A stretch of 64,000 bases of DNA, from NCBI RefSeq assembly GCF_025165815.1, contig NZ_JAFFZE010000010.1:335410-399409 (forward strand), given 5' to 3'. Shown here one piece after another: positions 1-8,393 of this stretch; position 1 is the stretch's first letter, and each line of letters opens with the position of its first letter. Position numbers and translations under genes: made by a program. Source of the stretch: Actinophytocola gossypii. GTDB taxonomy: Bacteria; Actinomycetota; Actinomycetes; Mycobacteriales; Pseudonocardiaceae. The notes under the pieces are model-generated. The model was given only the letters and a program-made list of their open reading frames with translations. It made no database searches and was not told the origin of the DNA.

Positions 1-2
1 GC

Positions 3-1211
3 GACCCGCAGGTGCCGGCGATCTCCGAATCCGACCTCTCACCGGCGGCGCTCCACGGGCCGCCTACCGACCTCAGGCCGCCGCCCACGCTCGGGCCGCC
101 GCCCGACGTGCCCGACCCGACATCGGGCGATCACTCGATCGATTCCAGCTCATCGGGTGACTCCGACGAGGTGCGGCCAACGGTCGAAGACGAGCCGAGC
201 CACGGGCCGCCGCGCCCGACGCACGCGTTCTCCCTTCCCCCGCTGGCCGACGAACTGCCCCCGTTCCAACTCCCCCCGCGAGCCACGCTCGACAGCGCGG
301 CCGGGCCGTTCCGCCGGTCTCCGCTGCCGCCTGAGCCGGAGTCGCTCGAACTCAGCCCGCCGCCACCCGAACCCCCACCCGTCCGCGCCCTGCACCCGGT
401 CACCAACGGTCTTCGCGCGGTGCCTCCGCTGGACGAACCCGCCGCCGTCTGGCAGGCACCGCCCGCCGACCCGGTTTCGCCCGCCACCAACGGCTCCCCC
501 AGGCCGAGACCACGGCACGCCAGCCCGGCCGAGACCACGCGGACCGTCCTCGTCGGGCTGCCGGTGGGCGACTACCTCTCGCTCTGGGTGAACGACGAGC
601 TGACCTACTGGCGCCTGGCCGACCCCGACGCGGTCCGCGCCCGGCTCGGGGCCGGGATCGAGGCGCGGTCCGAGGTCGAGGACCGGCGGTTCCGGGAGAC
701 CGCGCTGCTCGACCCGGACGCGAACACGCTGTTCCTCGCGGACCGGTTCCGCGACAGCACCGGCCGGCTCGGCGGTCCGACCACCGCGCTGGAACCCGCC
801 ACGGAGGACGAGGCAAGGCGCGCCGCCGACGACAAGGCGATCTCCGCGCTGTACCACTGGCTCGGCGAGGTGGCACTGGCCGCGGGCGAGCGGGACGAGC
901 TCGTCGCGGTCGAGGTCGGCGGGTGGACGGCCACGGCGTCGCCTCGGGTCGAGGTCACTTTGCGGACGGACGGAGAGGAATGGCACTCCGTAGTCGAGGC
1001 GTCCCCTGTTCCGGTGGACGCTCCCGTGTGGCGTGACCAACAACCGGTTGACGGCGACACCCAGTTACTGGTTTCCCCGGCGACGGACCGGACGATCCGC
1101 GCCGCCGGGCTGCTGACCAGGTTCGCCGTCGGAACGTGGTCGCTGCACCCGTTCCAGCTCGGGCTGACGTTCGGGCCAAACCCCACGCTCAGTGAGACAC
1201 CGACGCGGTAA
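3..1211 (+). CDS. Hypothetical protein, proline-rich N-terminal part (5' partial)
   Basis: The frame is open to the left window edge, so the gene probably starts outside; the first in-window start is a GTG at 12. The first ~175 residues are disordered and rich in Pro, Ser and Glu, like a linker. The last ~220 residues look globular, with a start like VLVGLPVGDYLSLWVND and many acidic residues. I do not recognise the family. It lies 43 bp upstream of a YezG-like gene on the same strand. Such genes often accompany secreted polymorphic toxins, so this may belong to an ESX/toxin locus, but that rests on context only. Confidence 0.6.
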   Translation, partial: DPQVPAISESDLSPAALHGPPTDLRPPPTLGPPPDVPDPTSGDHSIDSSSSGDSDEVRPTVEDEPSHGPPRPTHAFSLPPLADELPPFQLPPRATLDSAAGPFRRSPLPPEPESLELSPPPPEPPPVRALHPVTNGLRAVPPLDEPAAVWQAPPADPVSPATNGSPRPRPRHASPAETTRTVLVGLPVGDYLSLWVNDELTYWRLADPDAVRARLGAGIEARSEVEDRRFRETALLDPDANTLFLADRFRDSTGRLGGPTTALEPATEDEARRAADDKAISALYHWLGEVALAAGERDELVAVEVGGWTATASPRVEVTLRTDGEEWHSVVEASPVPVDAPVWRDQQPVDGDTQLLVSPATDRTIRAAGLLTRFAVGTWSLHPFQLGLTFGPNPTLSETPTR

Positions 1212-1254
1212 GGTCAACTCTCACGATGAGTGATCAGAGGGTGGGGACAGTGCA

Positions 1255-1962
1255 GTGACCGAGCCGCAGCCGGTGATGGAGCAGGCGGAGCAGGACCGGT
1301 TGACGCGGCAGGTGGGGCGCGCCCTGCTGACCGTGGCCGGCCAGGACTGGACGCAGGTACGCGCCGAGTACCGGTCCGCGGGACGGCACGTCGAGGTCGA
1401 CGTGTTCGTCAGCGGCCCGGACGGGCAGCCGCGGCCGGTGCGCCCGCCGCAGGAGGTGGTCGACGGACTCGGTCGGCTGCGCCAGGGCATGTACCGGCCG
1501 GGCCGCGGAACCTGGCTGTCCGCCCTGTACCTGCTCGACCCGCCGAGCAGCTTCAGCGCCGAGTTCGAACCGGACGTCGAGCCGCGCTGGCGCCGCGTCC
1601 CGCCCCCGATCGGCTTCGCGGACGAGCTGCGCTTCTTCCCGCGCGCGGACGAGCACATCCCGGACTGGTTCCGCCAACGCGCCGGCCTCCCCCCGGCCGG
1701 CGGCGAGCAACCCCCGAACGCGCCGCCGACCCCACCGGCCGGGGCGCCGGCGACTCCCCAGCAACAACCGGCCCACCCGACGCCGCCGCACGGCGCCCCG
1801 CAACCACCGCACCAGCCGGGACCACCGCACCAATCCGGCCGACCCGGCCAGCCGGGTCCGCCGCACCAACCCGGCCAGCCGCACCAGCCGGGACCGCCGC
1901 ACACCCCGCCCCACGGCGGCCAGCAGTTCCACGGCACCACACCCGCCCGCCCGGCCTGGTAG
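1255..1962 (+). CDS. YezG/DUF600-like protein, possible immunity partner
   Basis: The 235-residue product has a folded N-terminal ~145 residues and a low-complexity tail of Pro/His/Gln repeats (PPHQPGQPHQPGPPH type). The folded part carries FRxGMYxPGRGTW-like and SFSAEF-like motifs, aromatic residues and a final IPDWF. This resembles YezG-like (DUF600) proteins that sit beside TNT or other polymorphic toxins in actinobacteria. The start is GTG after a GGGGA-type ribosome site. Its partner toxin is not in the window and would lie to the left. Assignment is from remembered family patterns, so function is tentative. The repetitive tail is unusual for a plain immunity protein. Confidence 0.5.
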   Translation: MTEPQPVMEQAEQDRLTRQVGRALLTVAGQDWTQVRAEYRSAGRHVEVDVFVSGPDGQPRPVRPPQEVVDGLGRLRQGMYRPGRGTWLSALYLLDPPSSFSAEFEPDVEPRWRRVPPPIGFADELRFFPRADEHIPDWFRQRAGLPPAGGEQPPNAPPTPPAGAPATPQQQPAHPTPPHGAPQPPHQPGPPHQSGRPGQPGPPHQPGQPHQPGPPHTPPHGGQQFHGTTPARPAW

Positions 1963-1965
1963 CCG

Positions 1966-1992
1966 ATGCGATGAAGGCGTCCTTCATCGCAT
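1966..1992. terminator. Palindromic bidirectional terminator between convergent genes
   Basis: A perfect 12-bp inverted repeat (ATGCGATGAAGG / CCTTCATCGCAT) with a 3-nt loop lies just after the stop at 1962. It overlaps the stop codon of the convergent methyltransferase gene at 1984-1986. There is no T-run, as is usual in high-GC actinobacteria. Its position suggests termination from both sides. It could also be a copy of a dispersed palindrome family. Confidence 0.65.
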
Positions 1993-3141
1993 GAGCAGCG
2001 CGACGCACTCCACGTGGTGGGTCATCGGGAACGCGTCGAAGGCCCGGAGCTCGGCGAGCCCGTAGCCGTGCCCGGCGAACGTGGCCACGTCACGGGCCAG
2101 GGCCGCCGGGTCGCACGCCACGTAGACGATCCGCTCCGGCCCGGCCGACGCGATCGTGTCGACCACCGCCCGGCCGGCACCCTTGCGCGGCGGGTCCAGC
2201 ACGACCACCCTCGGCGCCGGCAACGACGTCCGCTCCACCCGACCGGTGACCACCTCCACCTGCGGCAGGTCCGCGAGGTTCGACCTCGCCAGCGCGGCGG
2301 CCGCCCCCACCGACTCGACGGCCAGCACCCGCCCGGACGGGCCGACCTGCCCGGCCAGCACCGACGCGAACAGACCCACCCCCGCGTACAGATCCCACGC
2401 CACGTCCCCACCCCGCGCGCCGGACCACTCCGCGACCACCTCCGCGTACACGTCGGCCGCGTCCGGATGGGTCTGCCAGAACCCGTCGGCCGCCACCCGC
2501 CAGCTCCGGCGCGCCGCGGACTCCACCGCCTCCCCGCCGGCCACCACCCGCCCGTCCTCGACGACATGCGTGTGCGCCGTCGAGTCGACCGCCACGGCCA
2601 GAGACGCCCCGGGCGGCCACCGCCGGTCGACGACCGCGTCGACCGTGCCGGGCGCGGCGATAGCGCAGCTGTCGACCGGGACCACCCGGTGGCTGCGGTG
2701 CGCGAGGAACCCCGGACGGCCCAGCCGGTCCACCGTCAGCCTGGCCCTGGTCCGCCAGGAGAGCAGCCCGCCGGCCAGCTCCTCGACCTCCACCGGAACC
2801 GACACGCCGGCCAACCGCGACAGCTGCTCGGCCACCACGGCCGCCTTCAACGCCCGCTGGCCCTCGGCCGACACGTGCTGCCAGTCGCAGCCGCCGCACC
2901 GGCCCGGGCCGGAGAACGGGCACGGTGCCGGCACCCGCGACGGCGCCGCGTCCAGCGCCGACACCGCGTCCGCGCGGCAGAACGAGCCACCCCGGTCCTC
3001 GGTCACCGACACCACCACCCGCTCACCGGGCAGCGTGTGCCGCACGAACACCACCCGGCCCTCGTGCCGCGCGACGCAGTGCCCACCGTGCGCGACCGGG
3101 CCGACGGTGACCTCGAACCGGCGGCCGACCCAGGACGTCAC
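1984..3141 (-). CDS. TRAM-domain class I SAM-dependent RNA methyltransferase (TrmA/RlmCD type)
   Basis: Predicted RNA uracil-C5 methyltransferase of 385 residues. Residues 1-60 form a TRAM domain. Cys74, Cys82 and Cys85 (CPFSGPGRCGGC) match the iron-sulfur cluster motif of the RumA/TrmA family. The C-terminal half is a Rossmann methyltransferase with DPPRKG and the catalytic Cys343 in YVACDPAALARD, followed by HHVE supplying the general-base Glu. The GTG start overlaps the upstream permease stop (GTGA), indicating translational coupling. Longer in-frame extensions lie wholly inside the permease gene and were rejected. The position matches Rv2689c. Whether the target is tRNA or 23S rRNA cannot be told from sequence. 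Confidence 0.9.
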   Translation of the reverse strand: MTSWVGRRFEVTVGPVAHGGHCVARHEGRVVFVRHTLPGERVVVSVTEDRGGSFCRADAVSALDAAPSRVPAPCPFSGPGRCGGCDWQHVSAEGQRALKAAVVAEQLSRLAGVSVPVEVEELAGGLLSWRTRARLTVDRLGRPGFLAHRSHRVVPVDSCAIAAPGTVDAVVDRRWPPGASLAVAVDSTAHTHVVEDGRVVAGGEAVESAARRSWRVAADGFWQTHPDAADVYAEVVAEWSGARGGDVAWDLYAGVGLFASVLAGQVGPSGRVLAVESVGAAAALARSNLADLPQVEVVTGRVERTSLPAPRVVVLDPPRKGAGRAVVDTIASAGPERIVYVACDPAALARDVATFAGHGYGLAELRAFDAFPMTHHVECVALLMR

Positions 3142-5141
3142 CGCTTGTCCTTCCCGGACAGGCCCCGGCGGACCGCACCGGGCGCGGTCACGTCCCGGTC
3201 CCGCACCCGCTGCGCCGACGCCAGCTGCCACGGCACGCTGGTCACCATCACTCCCGGCTGGAACAGCAGCCTGCCCTTGAGCCGCAGCGCGCTCTGGTTG
3301 TGCAGCAGCTGCTCCCACCACCGGCCGACGACGTACTCCGGGATGTACACGGTGACCACGTCGCGCGGGTTGTCGGTGCGCATTCGCTTCACGTAGTCCA
3401 GCACCGGCTTGGTGATCTCCCGGTACGGCGACTCGACCACCTTGAGCGGCACCGAGAAGTCCTCCTTCTCCCACTGCGCCACCAACGCCCTGGTGTCCGC
3501 GTCGTCGACGTTGACCGTGACCGCCTCGAGCACGTCCGGCCGGGTCGCCCGCGCGTACGCCAGCGCGCGCCGGGTCGGCAGGTGCAGCTTCGACACCAGC
3601 ACGATCACGTGGTTGCGTGACGGCAGCACCGCGGGGTCGCGGTTGCGCTCGGCCTCGGCCAGCTCGGCCGCCACCCGGTCGTAGTGCCGCCGGATCGCGG
3701 TCATCAGGGCGTAGATCGTGCCCATCGCGGCGAGTGCGATCCACGCCCCATGGGTGAACTTCGCGACCAGCACGATCACCAGCACCGCCGAGGTCATCGT
3801 CAGCCCGAACGCGTTGATCGCGCGGGAGCGGCGCATCCGCCTGGCCGCTGCCTCGTCCGGCCCGTCGCGCAGCAGCCGGTTCCAGTGCCGGATCATCCCG
3901 CTCTGGCTCAGCACGAACGACACGAACACGCCGACGATGTAGAGCTGGATCAGCCGCGTGACCTCGGCGTCGAACGACACCACCAGGATGATCGCGAACG
4001 CGGCGAGCCCGACGATGCCGTTCGAGTACGCCAGCCGGTCACCCCGGGTGTGCAGCTGGCGCGGCAGGTACCGGTCCTGCGCGAGGATCGAGCCGAGTAC
4101 CGGGAAGCCGTTGAACGCGGTGTTCGCGGCCAGCACCAGGATCAGCCCGGTGAAGAAGATGATCCACCAGACCGCCGGGTCGAACCCGGTGAACACGGCG
4201 TTAGCCAGCTGGGCCACCAGCGTCTTCTGCTCGTAGTCCGGCGGGGCGTCGACGAGCTGCTCGGCGGGGTGCTCGGCGATCTTCGCGCCGGACATCCCGG
4301 CCAGCGCGATCAGCCCGAGGAACATCGTGATCGCGATGATGCCCATCAGCAGCAGCGTCGTCGCCGCGTTCCTCGACTTCGGCTTGCGGAACGCCGGCAC
4401 CCCGTTGCTGATCGCCTCGACACCGGTCAGCGCCGCGCTGCCGGAGGAGAACGCGCGCAGCACCAGGAACACCAGGGCCATGCCGGTGAGCTGGTCACCC
4501 TCCTCCAGCAGGGTGAAGTCGGCACTCTCCGCGCGCACCTCGTCGTCGAGCAGCACCACCCGGGTGACACCCCAGACGATCATGGCGAGGATGCCGAACA
4601 CGAACGCGTAGGTCGGGATCGCGAACAGCGTGCCCGACTCGCGCACGCCACGCAGGTTCATCGCGGTCAGCAGCACGATCGCGCCGACCGCGAACTCCAC
4701 CTTGTGCGTGGCCACGAACGGCACCACCGACCCGATGTTCGCCGCCGCCGAGGAGATCGACACGGCCACGGTGAGCACGTAGTCGACCAGCAGCGCGCTG
4801 CCGACCACCAGGCCCCAGCGGCGCCCGTGGTTGACGGTGGCCACCTCGTAGTCGCCGCCGCCGGACGGGTAGGCGTGCACGTTCTGCCGGTAGGACAGCA
4901 CGACCGCGGTCATCAGCAGGACCACGACGATCGCGATCCACGGGCTGAACGCGTAGGCGGAGATGCCCGCGACCGACAGCGTCAGCAGGATCTCCTCGGG
5001 CGCGTAGGCCACGCTGGACATCGCATCCGAGGCGAACACTGGCAGGGCGACGCGCTTGGGCAACAATGTGTGGGCCAGCCGGTCCGTGCGGAACGGTCGG
5101 CCGACCAGCAGGCGCTTCGCCACCGATGCGAGCTTGGGCAC
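3138..5141 (-). CDS. APC superfamily permease, KimA-like (possible potassium importer)
   Basis: A 667-residue membrane protein with about 12 hydrophobic segments in residues 30-500, starting with the conserved block LPVFASDAMSSVAYAPEEIL. A soluble C-terminal ~170 residues looks like a USP-like/regulatory domain, as in B. subtilis KimA (YdaO). KimA is a proton-coupled potassium importer, while many homologues are annotated only as amino-acid permeases. The gene is divergent from two TrkA-type potassium regulators, which supports a potassium role. It corresponds to Rv2690c and is coupled to the downstream methyltransferase gene. Substrate is inferred. Confidence 0.85.
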   Translation of the reverse strand: MPKLASVAKRLLVGRPFRTDRLAHTLLPKRVALPVFASDAMSSVAYAPEEILLTLSVAGISAYAFSPWIAIVVVLLMTAVVLSYRQNVHAYPSGGGDYEVATVNHGRRWGLVVGSALLVDYVLTVAVSISSAAANIGSVVPFVATHKVEFAVGAIVLLTAMNLRGVRESGTLFAIPTYAFVFGILAMIVWGVTRVVLLDDEVRAESADFTLLEEGDQLTGMALVFLVLRAFSSGSAALTGVEAISNGVPAFRKPKSRNAATTLLLMGIIAITMFLGLIALAGMSGAKIAEHPAEQLVDAPPDYEQKTLVAQLANAVFTGFDPAVWWIIFFTGLILVLAANTAFNGFPVLGSILAQDRYLPRQLHTRGDRLAYSNGIVGLAAFAIILVVSFDAEVTRLIQLYIVGVFVSFVLSQSGMIRHWNRLLRDGPDEAAARRMRRSRAINAFGLTMTSAVLVIVLVAKFTHGAWIALAAMGTIYALMTAIRRHYDRVAAELAEAERNRDPAVLPSRNHVIVLVSKLHLPTRRALAYARATRPDVLEAVTVNVDDADTRALVAQWEKEDFSVPLKVVESPYREITKPVLDYVKRMRTDNPRDVVTVYIPEYVVGRWWEQLLHNQSALRLKGRLLFQPGVMVTSVPWQLASAQRVRDRDVTAPGAVRRGLSGKDKR

Positions 5142-5248
5142 GGATGCAAAGCGTATGCGGTCGCGTCACCGGAACGGAGCAGCGGCCGGTAGGTTGCACC
5201 CCGGCGATCCGTGCGGGGTCCGCCCGGAGGAGAAGGGAAGGCCTGGAC

Positions 5249-5914
5249 GTGCACGTGGTGATCATGGGCTGCGGGCGGGTCGGCTCGTCGCTCGCCGCCG
5301 CGGTCGAACGGCTCGGCCACTCGGTCGCGGTCGTCGACAAGGACGCGCAGGCGTTCCGGCGGCTGGGCACCGACTTCCACGGCCGGCAGGTGGTCGGCGG
5401 CGGGTTCGACCGGCGCGTGCTGGTCGAGGCCGGGATCGAGGAGGCCGCCGCGTTCGCCGCGGTGTCCAGCGGGGACAACTCCAACATCATCTCGGCGCGG
5501 GTGGCGCGGGAGACGTTCGGCGTCGAGCACGTGGTCGCCCGGATCTACGACGCCAAGCGGGCCGAGGTGTACGAGCGGCTGGGCATCCCGACGGTGGCGA
5601 CCGTGCCGTGGACCACCGACCGGCTGATGCGCACGCTGCTGCCGGACGGTGTCGCGTCGGCGTGGCGGGACCCGACCGGCAAGGTCGCGGTGGTCCAGCT
5701 GCCGATGCACGAGGGCTGGGTCGGGCACACGGTGGCTTCGCTGGAGCAGGCGACGGGGGCCAGGGTCGCGTTCGTCATGCGGTTCGGCACCGGCGTGCTG
5801 CCGACGCCGAAGACCGTGGTCCAGGCCGACGACCTGGTCTACGTGGCGGCGCTGTCCGGCACGATCTCCGACGTCACCAGCGCCGCAGGCCAATCGCCCG
5901 AGGAGGCGTCCTAG
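5249..5914 (+). CDS. ceoB: TrkA-family potassium uptake regulatory protein CeoB
   Basis: A 221-residue RCK protein: Rossmann NAD-binding domain with GCGRVG at residues 7-12, then a TrkA-C domain with the typical ending DDLVYVAALSGTISDV. It should bind NAD(H) or nucleotides in the cytoplasm and gate a potassium transporter. The GTG start follows a purine-rich GGAGGAGAAGGGAAGG stretch, and the protein then begins directly with the first beta strand. It abuts the next gene (TAG then ATG), so both form an operon. The order matches Rv2691-Rv2692. No Trk/Ktr membrane subunit is seen nearby other than the divergent KimA-like permease. Confidence 0.88.
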   Translation: MHVVIMGCGRVGSSLAAAVERLGHSVAVVDKDAQAFRRLGTDFHGRQVVGGGFDRRVLVEAGIEEAAAFAAVSSGDNSNIISARVARETFGVEHVVARIYDAKRAEVYERLGIPTVATVPWTTDRLMRTLLPDGVASAWRDPTGKVAVVQLPMHEGWVGHTVASLEQATGARVAFVMRFGTGVLPTPKTVVQADDLVYVAALSGTISDVTSAAGQSPEEAS

Positions 5915-6571
5915 ATGCGGGTCGCGATCGCGGGGGCCGGCGCCGTCGGCCGGTCCATCGCCGCCGAGCTGGTGGCCGCCGAGCACCAGGTGATGCTGAT
6001 CGAGCGGCTGGCCGCCCACTTCGAGCCGCACACCGTGGAGCAGGCGGAGTGGGTGCTGGCGGACGCGTGCGAGCTGTCCTCGCTGGAGGACGCCGGCATG
6101 CAGCTGTGCGACGTGGTCATCGCGGCGACCGGGGACGACAAGGTCAACCTGGTCGTGTCGCTGCTGGCGAAGACGGTGTTCGCGGTGCGGCGGGTGGTGG
6201 CCAGGGTCAACGACCCCTCGAACGAGTGGCTGTTCACCGAGGCGTGGGGCGTCGACGTGGCGGTGTCGACCCCGCGGATGCTGGCCGCGATGGTCGAGGA
6301 GGCCGTCTCCGTCGGCGACCTGGTGCGGCTGCTGACGCTGCGGCAGGGCCAGGCCAACCTGGTCGAGCTGACCCTGCCGGAGGACACCCCGCTGGCCGGC
6401 CATCCGGTGCGCGACGTGCACCTGCCCCGGGACGCCGCACTGGTGACCATCCTGCGCGGCGGCCGGGTGATCGTGCCGCAGCCGGACGACCCGCTGGAAC
6501 CGGGCGACGAGCTGCTGTTCGTCGCGTCGGCGAACGTGGAGGACGAGATCAGGACGGCGCTGGGTTACTGA
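5915..6571 (+). CDS. ceoC: TrkA-family potassium uptake regulatory protein CeoC
   Basis: Second RCK protein, 218 residues, with GAGAVG at residues 7-12 and a TrkA-C domain ending GDELLFVASANVEDEI. It starts immediately after the ceoB stop and its ribosome site (GAGGAGG) lies inside the end of ceoB. Two adjacent single-RCK genes probably give the equivalent of a two-domain TrkA, forming a mixed ring on a potassium channel or permease. Homologue of M. tuberculosis CeoC (Rv2692). Confidence 0.88.
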   Translation: MRVAIAGAGAVGRSIAAELVAAEHQVMLIERLAAHFEPHTVEQAEWVLADACELSSLEDAGMQLCDVVIAATGDDKVNLVVSLLAKTVFAVRRVVARVNDPSNEWLFTEAWGVDVAVSTPRMLAAMVEEAVSVGDLVRLLTLRQGQANLVELTLPEDTPLAGHPVRDVHLPRDAALVTILRGGRVIVPQPDDPLEPGDELLFVASANVEDEIRTALGY

Positions 6572-6634
6572 GGCGGGGCGACGCCGGCCTGATCGACGCC
6601 AGCCTCATGGGTGGCGAGGAGTTTCTCCGCTCAG

Positions 6635-6670
6635 CCCTACCTCCACTGTCGTCCCTACCTCCACTGTCGT
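6635..6670. repeat. 18-bp perfect tandem duplication
   Basis: The 18-bp unit CCCTACCTCCACTGTCGT occurs twice head to tail in the gap between ceoC and the convergent SDR gene. A shorter CGTCGT follows. It has no clear dyad and is not in a recognised gene. It may be a slippage duplication. Confidence 0.8.
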
Positions 6671-6740
6671 CGTCGTATCGGGACGGACGTTCTTCGCGGC
6701 GACCACGCACCCGCGGGAGCTCGCCGGATCGGAACGATGA

Positions 6741-7688
6741 TCACTGTGGTTGGGGCGGGAAGCCGGGGGGCATGGTCATGGGCCGGCCGGCGCTCATGCC
6801 GCCGTCGATGAGGATCTCCGTTCCGGACAGGTAGCCGAAGTCGGCGGAGGCCAGGGCCAGGACGGCGGTCGCCATCTCCTCCGGTTCCGCCATGCGCGGG
6901 AGTCCGTGGACGTTCAGTGGGCCCCACGCCTCCTTGAACTGCACCCACAGGTCGTCGGGGATGCCCGGGGGGCGGACCAGGCGGGTGTCGGTGGTGCCCG
7001 GGTCGACGGACAGGACGCGGATGCCCTGCGCGCCGTAATCGAGGGCGGCCGCGCGGACGATGCCCTGCACGGCGCGCTTGCTCGCCGAGTAGGTCGCGTG
7101 GCCGGGACGGGTGTGCTCGGCCTGCGAGGACGCCGTGCAGATGATCACGCCGCCACCCGCTCTGAGCAGGTGCGGGACCTCGTACTTGATCGCGAGGAAC
7201 ACGCCGCGCGCGTTCGTGCGGTGCACGTCCTCCCACTCGTCGACGGTGGTCTCGTGTAAGGGCTTGCCCAGGTGGATGCCGGCGTTGTTGAAGGCGATGT
7301 CGAGCCGGCCGTACCGGCGCGCCACCGCGTCGACGAACGACCGCACCTGCTCCGGCACCCGCACGTCGGCCCTGAGGTAGAACGCGTCACCGCCCGCGCG
7401 CCGGATCTCGCGTTCGACCTCGCGGCCGAGCTGCTCGCGGCGGCCGCAGAAGCCGACCCTGGCTCCCTCCGCCGCGAACGCGACCGCGGTCTCTCTGCCG
7501 ATGCCCGACGTGGCGCCGGTGATCAGCACGACCTTTCCGGCGAAGCGGCCTCGACGCCGTCCACGGCCCTCGGCGGAACTGGGCGGGGTGGCGGACGCGG
7601 TGCCGACGGTGGCCGAGGTGGCGGCCAGGGCCGCCAGACCGGCCGCGGCTCCGCCCAGCACGGTACGGCGGCCTACGTTCTCACTCAT
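6741..7688 (-). CDS. SDR family oxidoreductase with Tat signal peptide
   Basis: A 315-residue short-chain dehydrogenase. The N-terminus has twin arginines at residues 7-8 (GRRTVLGG), a hydrophobic stretch to ~28 and an ASA-type cleavage site, which together look like a Tat signal. The core shows the cofactor motif TGATSGIG (57-64), NNAG (134-137), a catalytic Ser near 187, Tyr200 and Lys204 in YSASK, and a C-terminal IDGGMSAG. Export of an NAD(P)-dependent SDR already carrying its cofactor fits Tat transport. It is divergent from a MerR regulator that probably controls it. Substrate unknown. Confidence 0.88.
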   Translation of the reverse strand: MSENVGRRTVLGGAAAGLAALAATSATVGTASATPPSSAEGRGRRRGRFAGKVVLITGATSGIGRETAVAFAAEGARVGFCGRREQLGREVEREIRRAGGDAFYLRADVRVPEQVRSFVDAVARRYGRLDIAFNNAGIHLGKPLHETTVDEWEDVHRTNARGVFLAIKYEVPHLLRAGGGVIICTASSQAEHTRPGHATYSASKRAVQGIVRAAALDYGAQGIRVLSVDPGTTDTRLVRPPGIPDDLWVQFKEAWGPLNVHGLPRMAEPEEMATAVLALASADFGYLSGTEILIDGGMSAGRPMTMPPGFPPQPQ

Positions 7689-7727
7689 GGGATCCCTTCG
7701 GAATGGATAGCCTCGCTGTCCGTAACG

Positions 7728-7759
7728 GATAGTAGAACTATCTTTCTGAGAGAATTCTC
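7728..7759. promoter_or_regulatory. Divergent promoter/operator region for SDR and MerR genes
   Basis: Two perfect inverted repeats lie in the 74-bp gap between the divergent starts: GATAGT-AGA-ACTATC (7728-7742) and GAGAATTCTC (7750-7759). On the minus strand TACTAT inside the first repeat could serve as a -10 for the SDR gene. Position and symmetry suggest operators for the adjacent MerR protein. Confidence 0.45.
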
Positions 7760-7762
7760 AAT

Positions 7763-8389
7763 GTGCGAATCGCCGAGCTCAGCCAGCGGACGGGCGTGCC
7801 CATCCCGACGATCAAGTTCTACCTGCGCGAGCACCTTCTCCCGCCCGGCGAGCTGACGAGCCCAAACCAGGCCCAGTACGGCGAGACCCACGTGCACCGG
7901 CTCCGCCTGGTGCGCGCGCTTGTCGAGGTGGGCGGGCTGTCGATCTCGGCGACCCGCGAGGTGCTCACGCGGATGCGGGCCGCCACCAACACGCTGCACT
8001 CGATCGGCAAGGCCCAGTTCGCCATCGCCGATCCCGTCGAGCCGCACGAGGACGAGGCGTGGCACGACGCCGTCCGCCGGGTGGACGAACTCGTCGCGGA
8101 GCGGGGCTGGCAGGTTCGGGACAGCAACCCGGCGCGTGCGTCACTCGCCGAGGCCCTGGCGTACCTGACTCGCCTCGGCCACGGGGACCTGTTCCCGCTG
8201 CTGCGACACTACGCCTCGGCCGCCGAGCTGCTGGCGGTCTCCGAGGTGGACGTGGTGCTGAGCCGCGAGAACGTCGACAGCATGTCCGAGACCCTCGTGA
8301 CCATGTCGGTGCTCGGCGACGCCATGATGTCGGCCCTGCGCATGATGGCCCAGGAGTCCGACGCGACCCGCCGGTTCGAGGAGCCGTGA
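7763..8389 (+). CDS. MerR family transcriptional regulator
   Basis: A 208-residue regulator with an N-terminal MerR winged helix (RIAELSQRTGVPIPTIKFYLREHLLP, residues 2-27, then the wing and two helices to ~75) and a helical C-terminal effector domain of ~130 residues without a Cys metal-binding motif. It starts with GTG three bases after a palindrome, leaving little room for a ribosome site, so its mRNA may be leaderless or very short. It is divergent from the Tat-SDR gene, the likely target. The inducer is probably organic rather than metal, but this is inference. Confidence 0.85.
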   Translation: MRIAELSQRTGVPIPTIKFYLREHLLPPGELTSPNQAQYGETHVHRLRLVRALVEVGGLSISATREVLTRMRAATNTLHSIGKAQFAIADPVEPHEDEAWHDAVRRVDELVAERGWQVRDSNPARASLAEALAYLTRLGHGDLFPLLRHYASAAELLAVSEVDVVLSRENVDSMSETLVTMSVLGDAMMSALRMMAQESDATRRFEEP

Positions 8390-8393
8390 GGGC

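Noticed and set aside
1984..3744. 586-residue version of the RNA methyltransferase
   Set aside because: The extra N-terminus lies inside the permease gene and is Arg/Gly/Ala noise; TRAM domain starts at the GTG at 3141.
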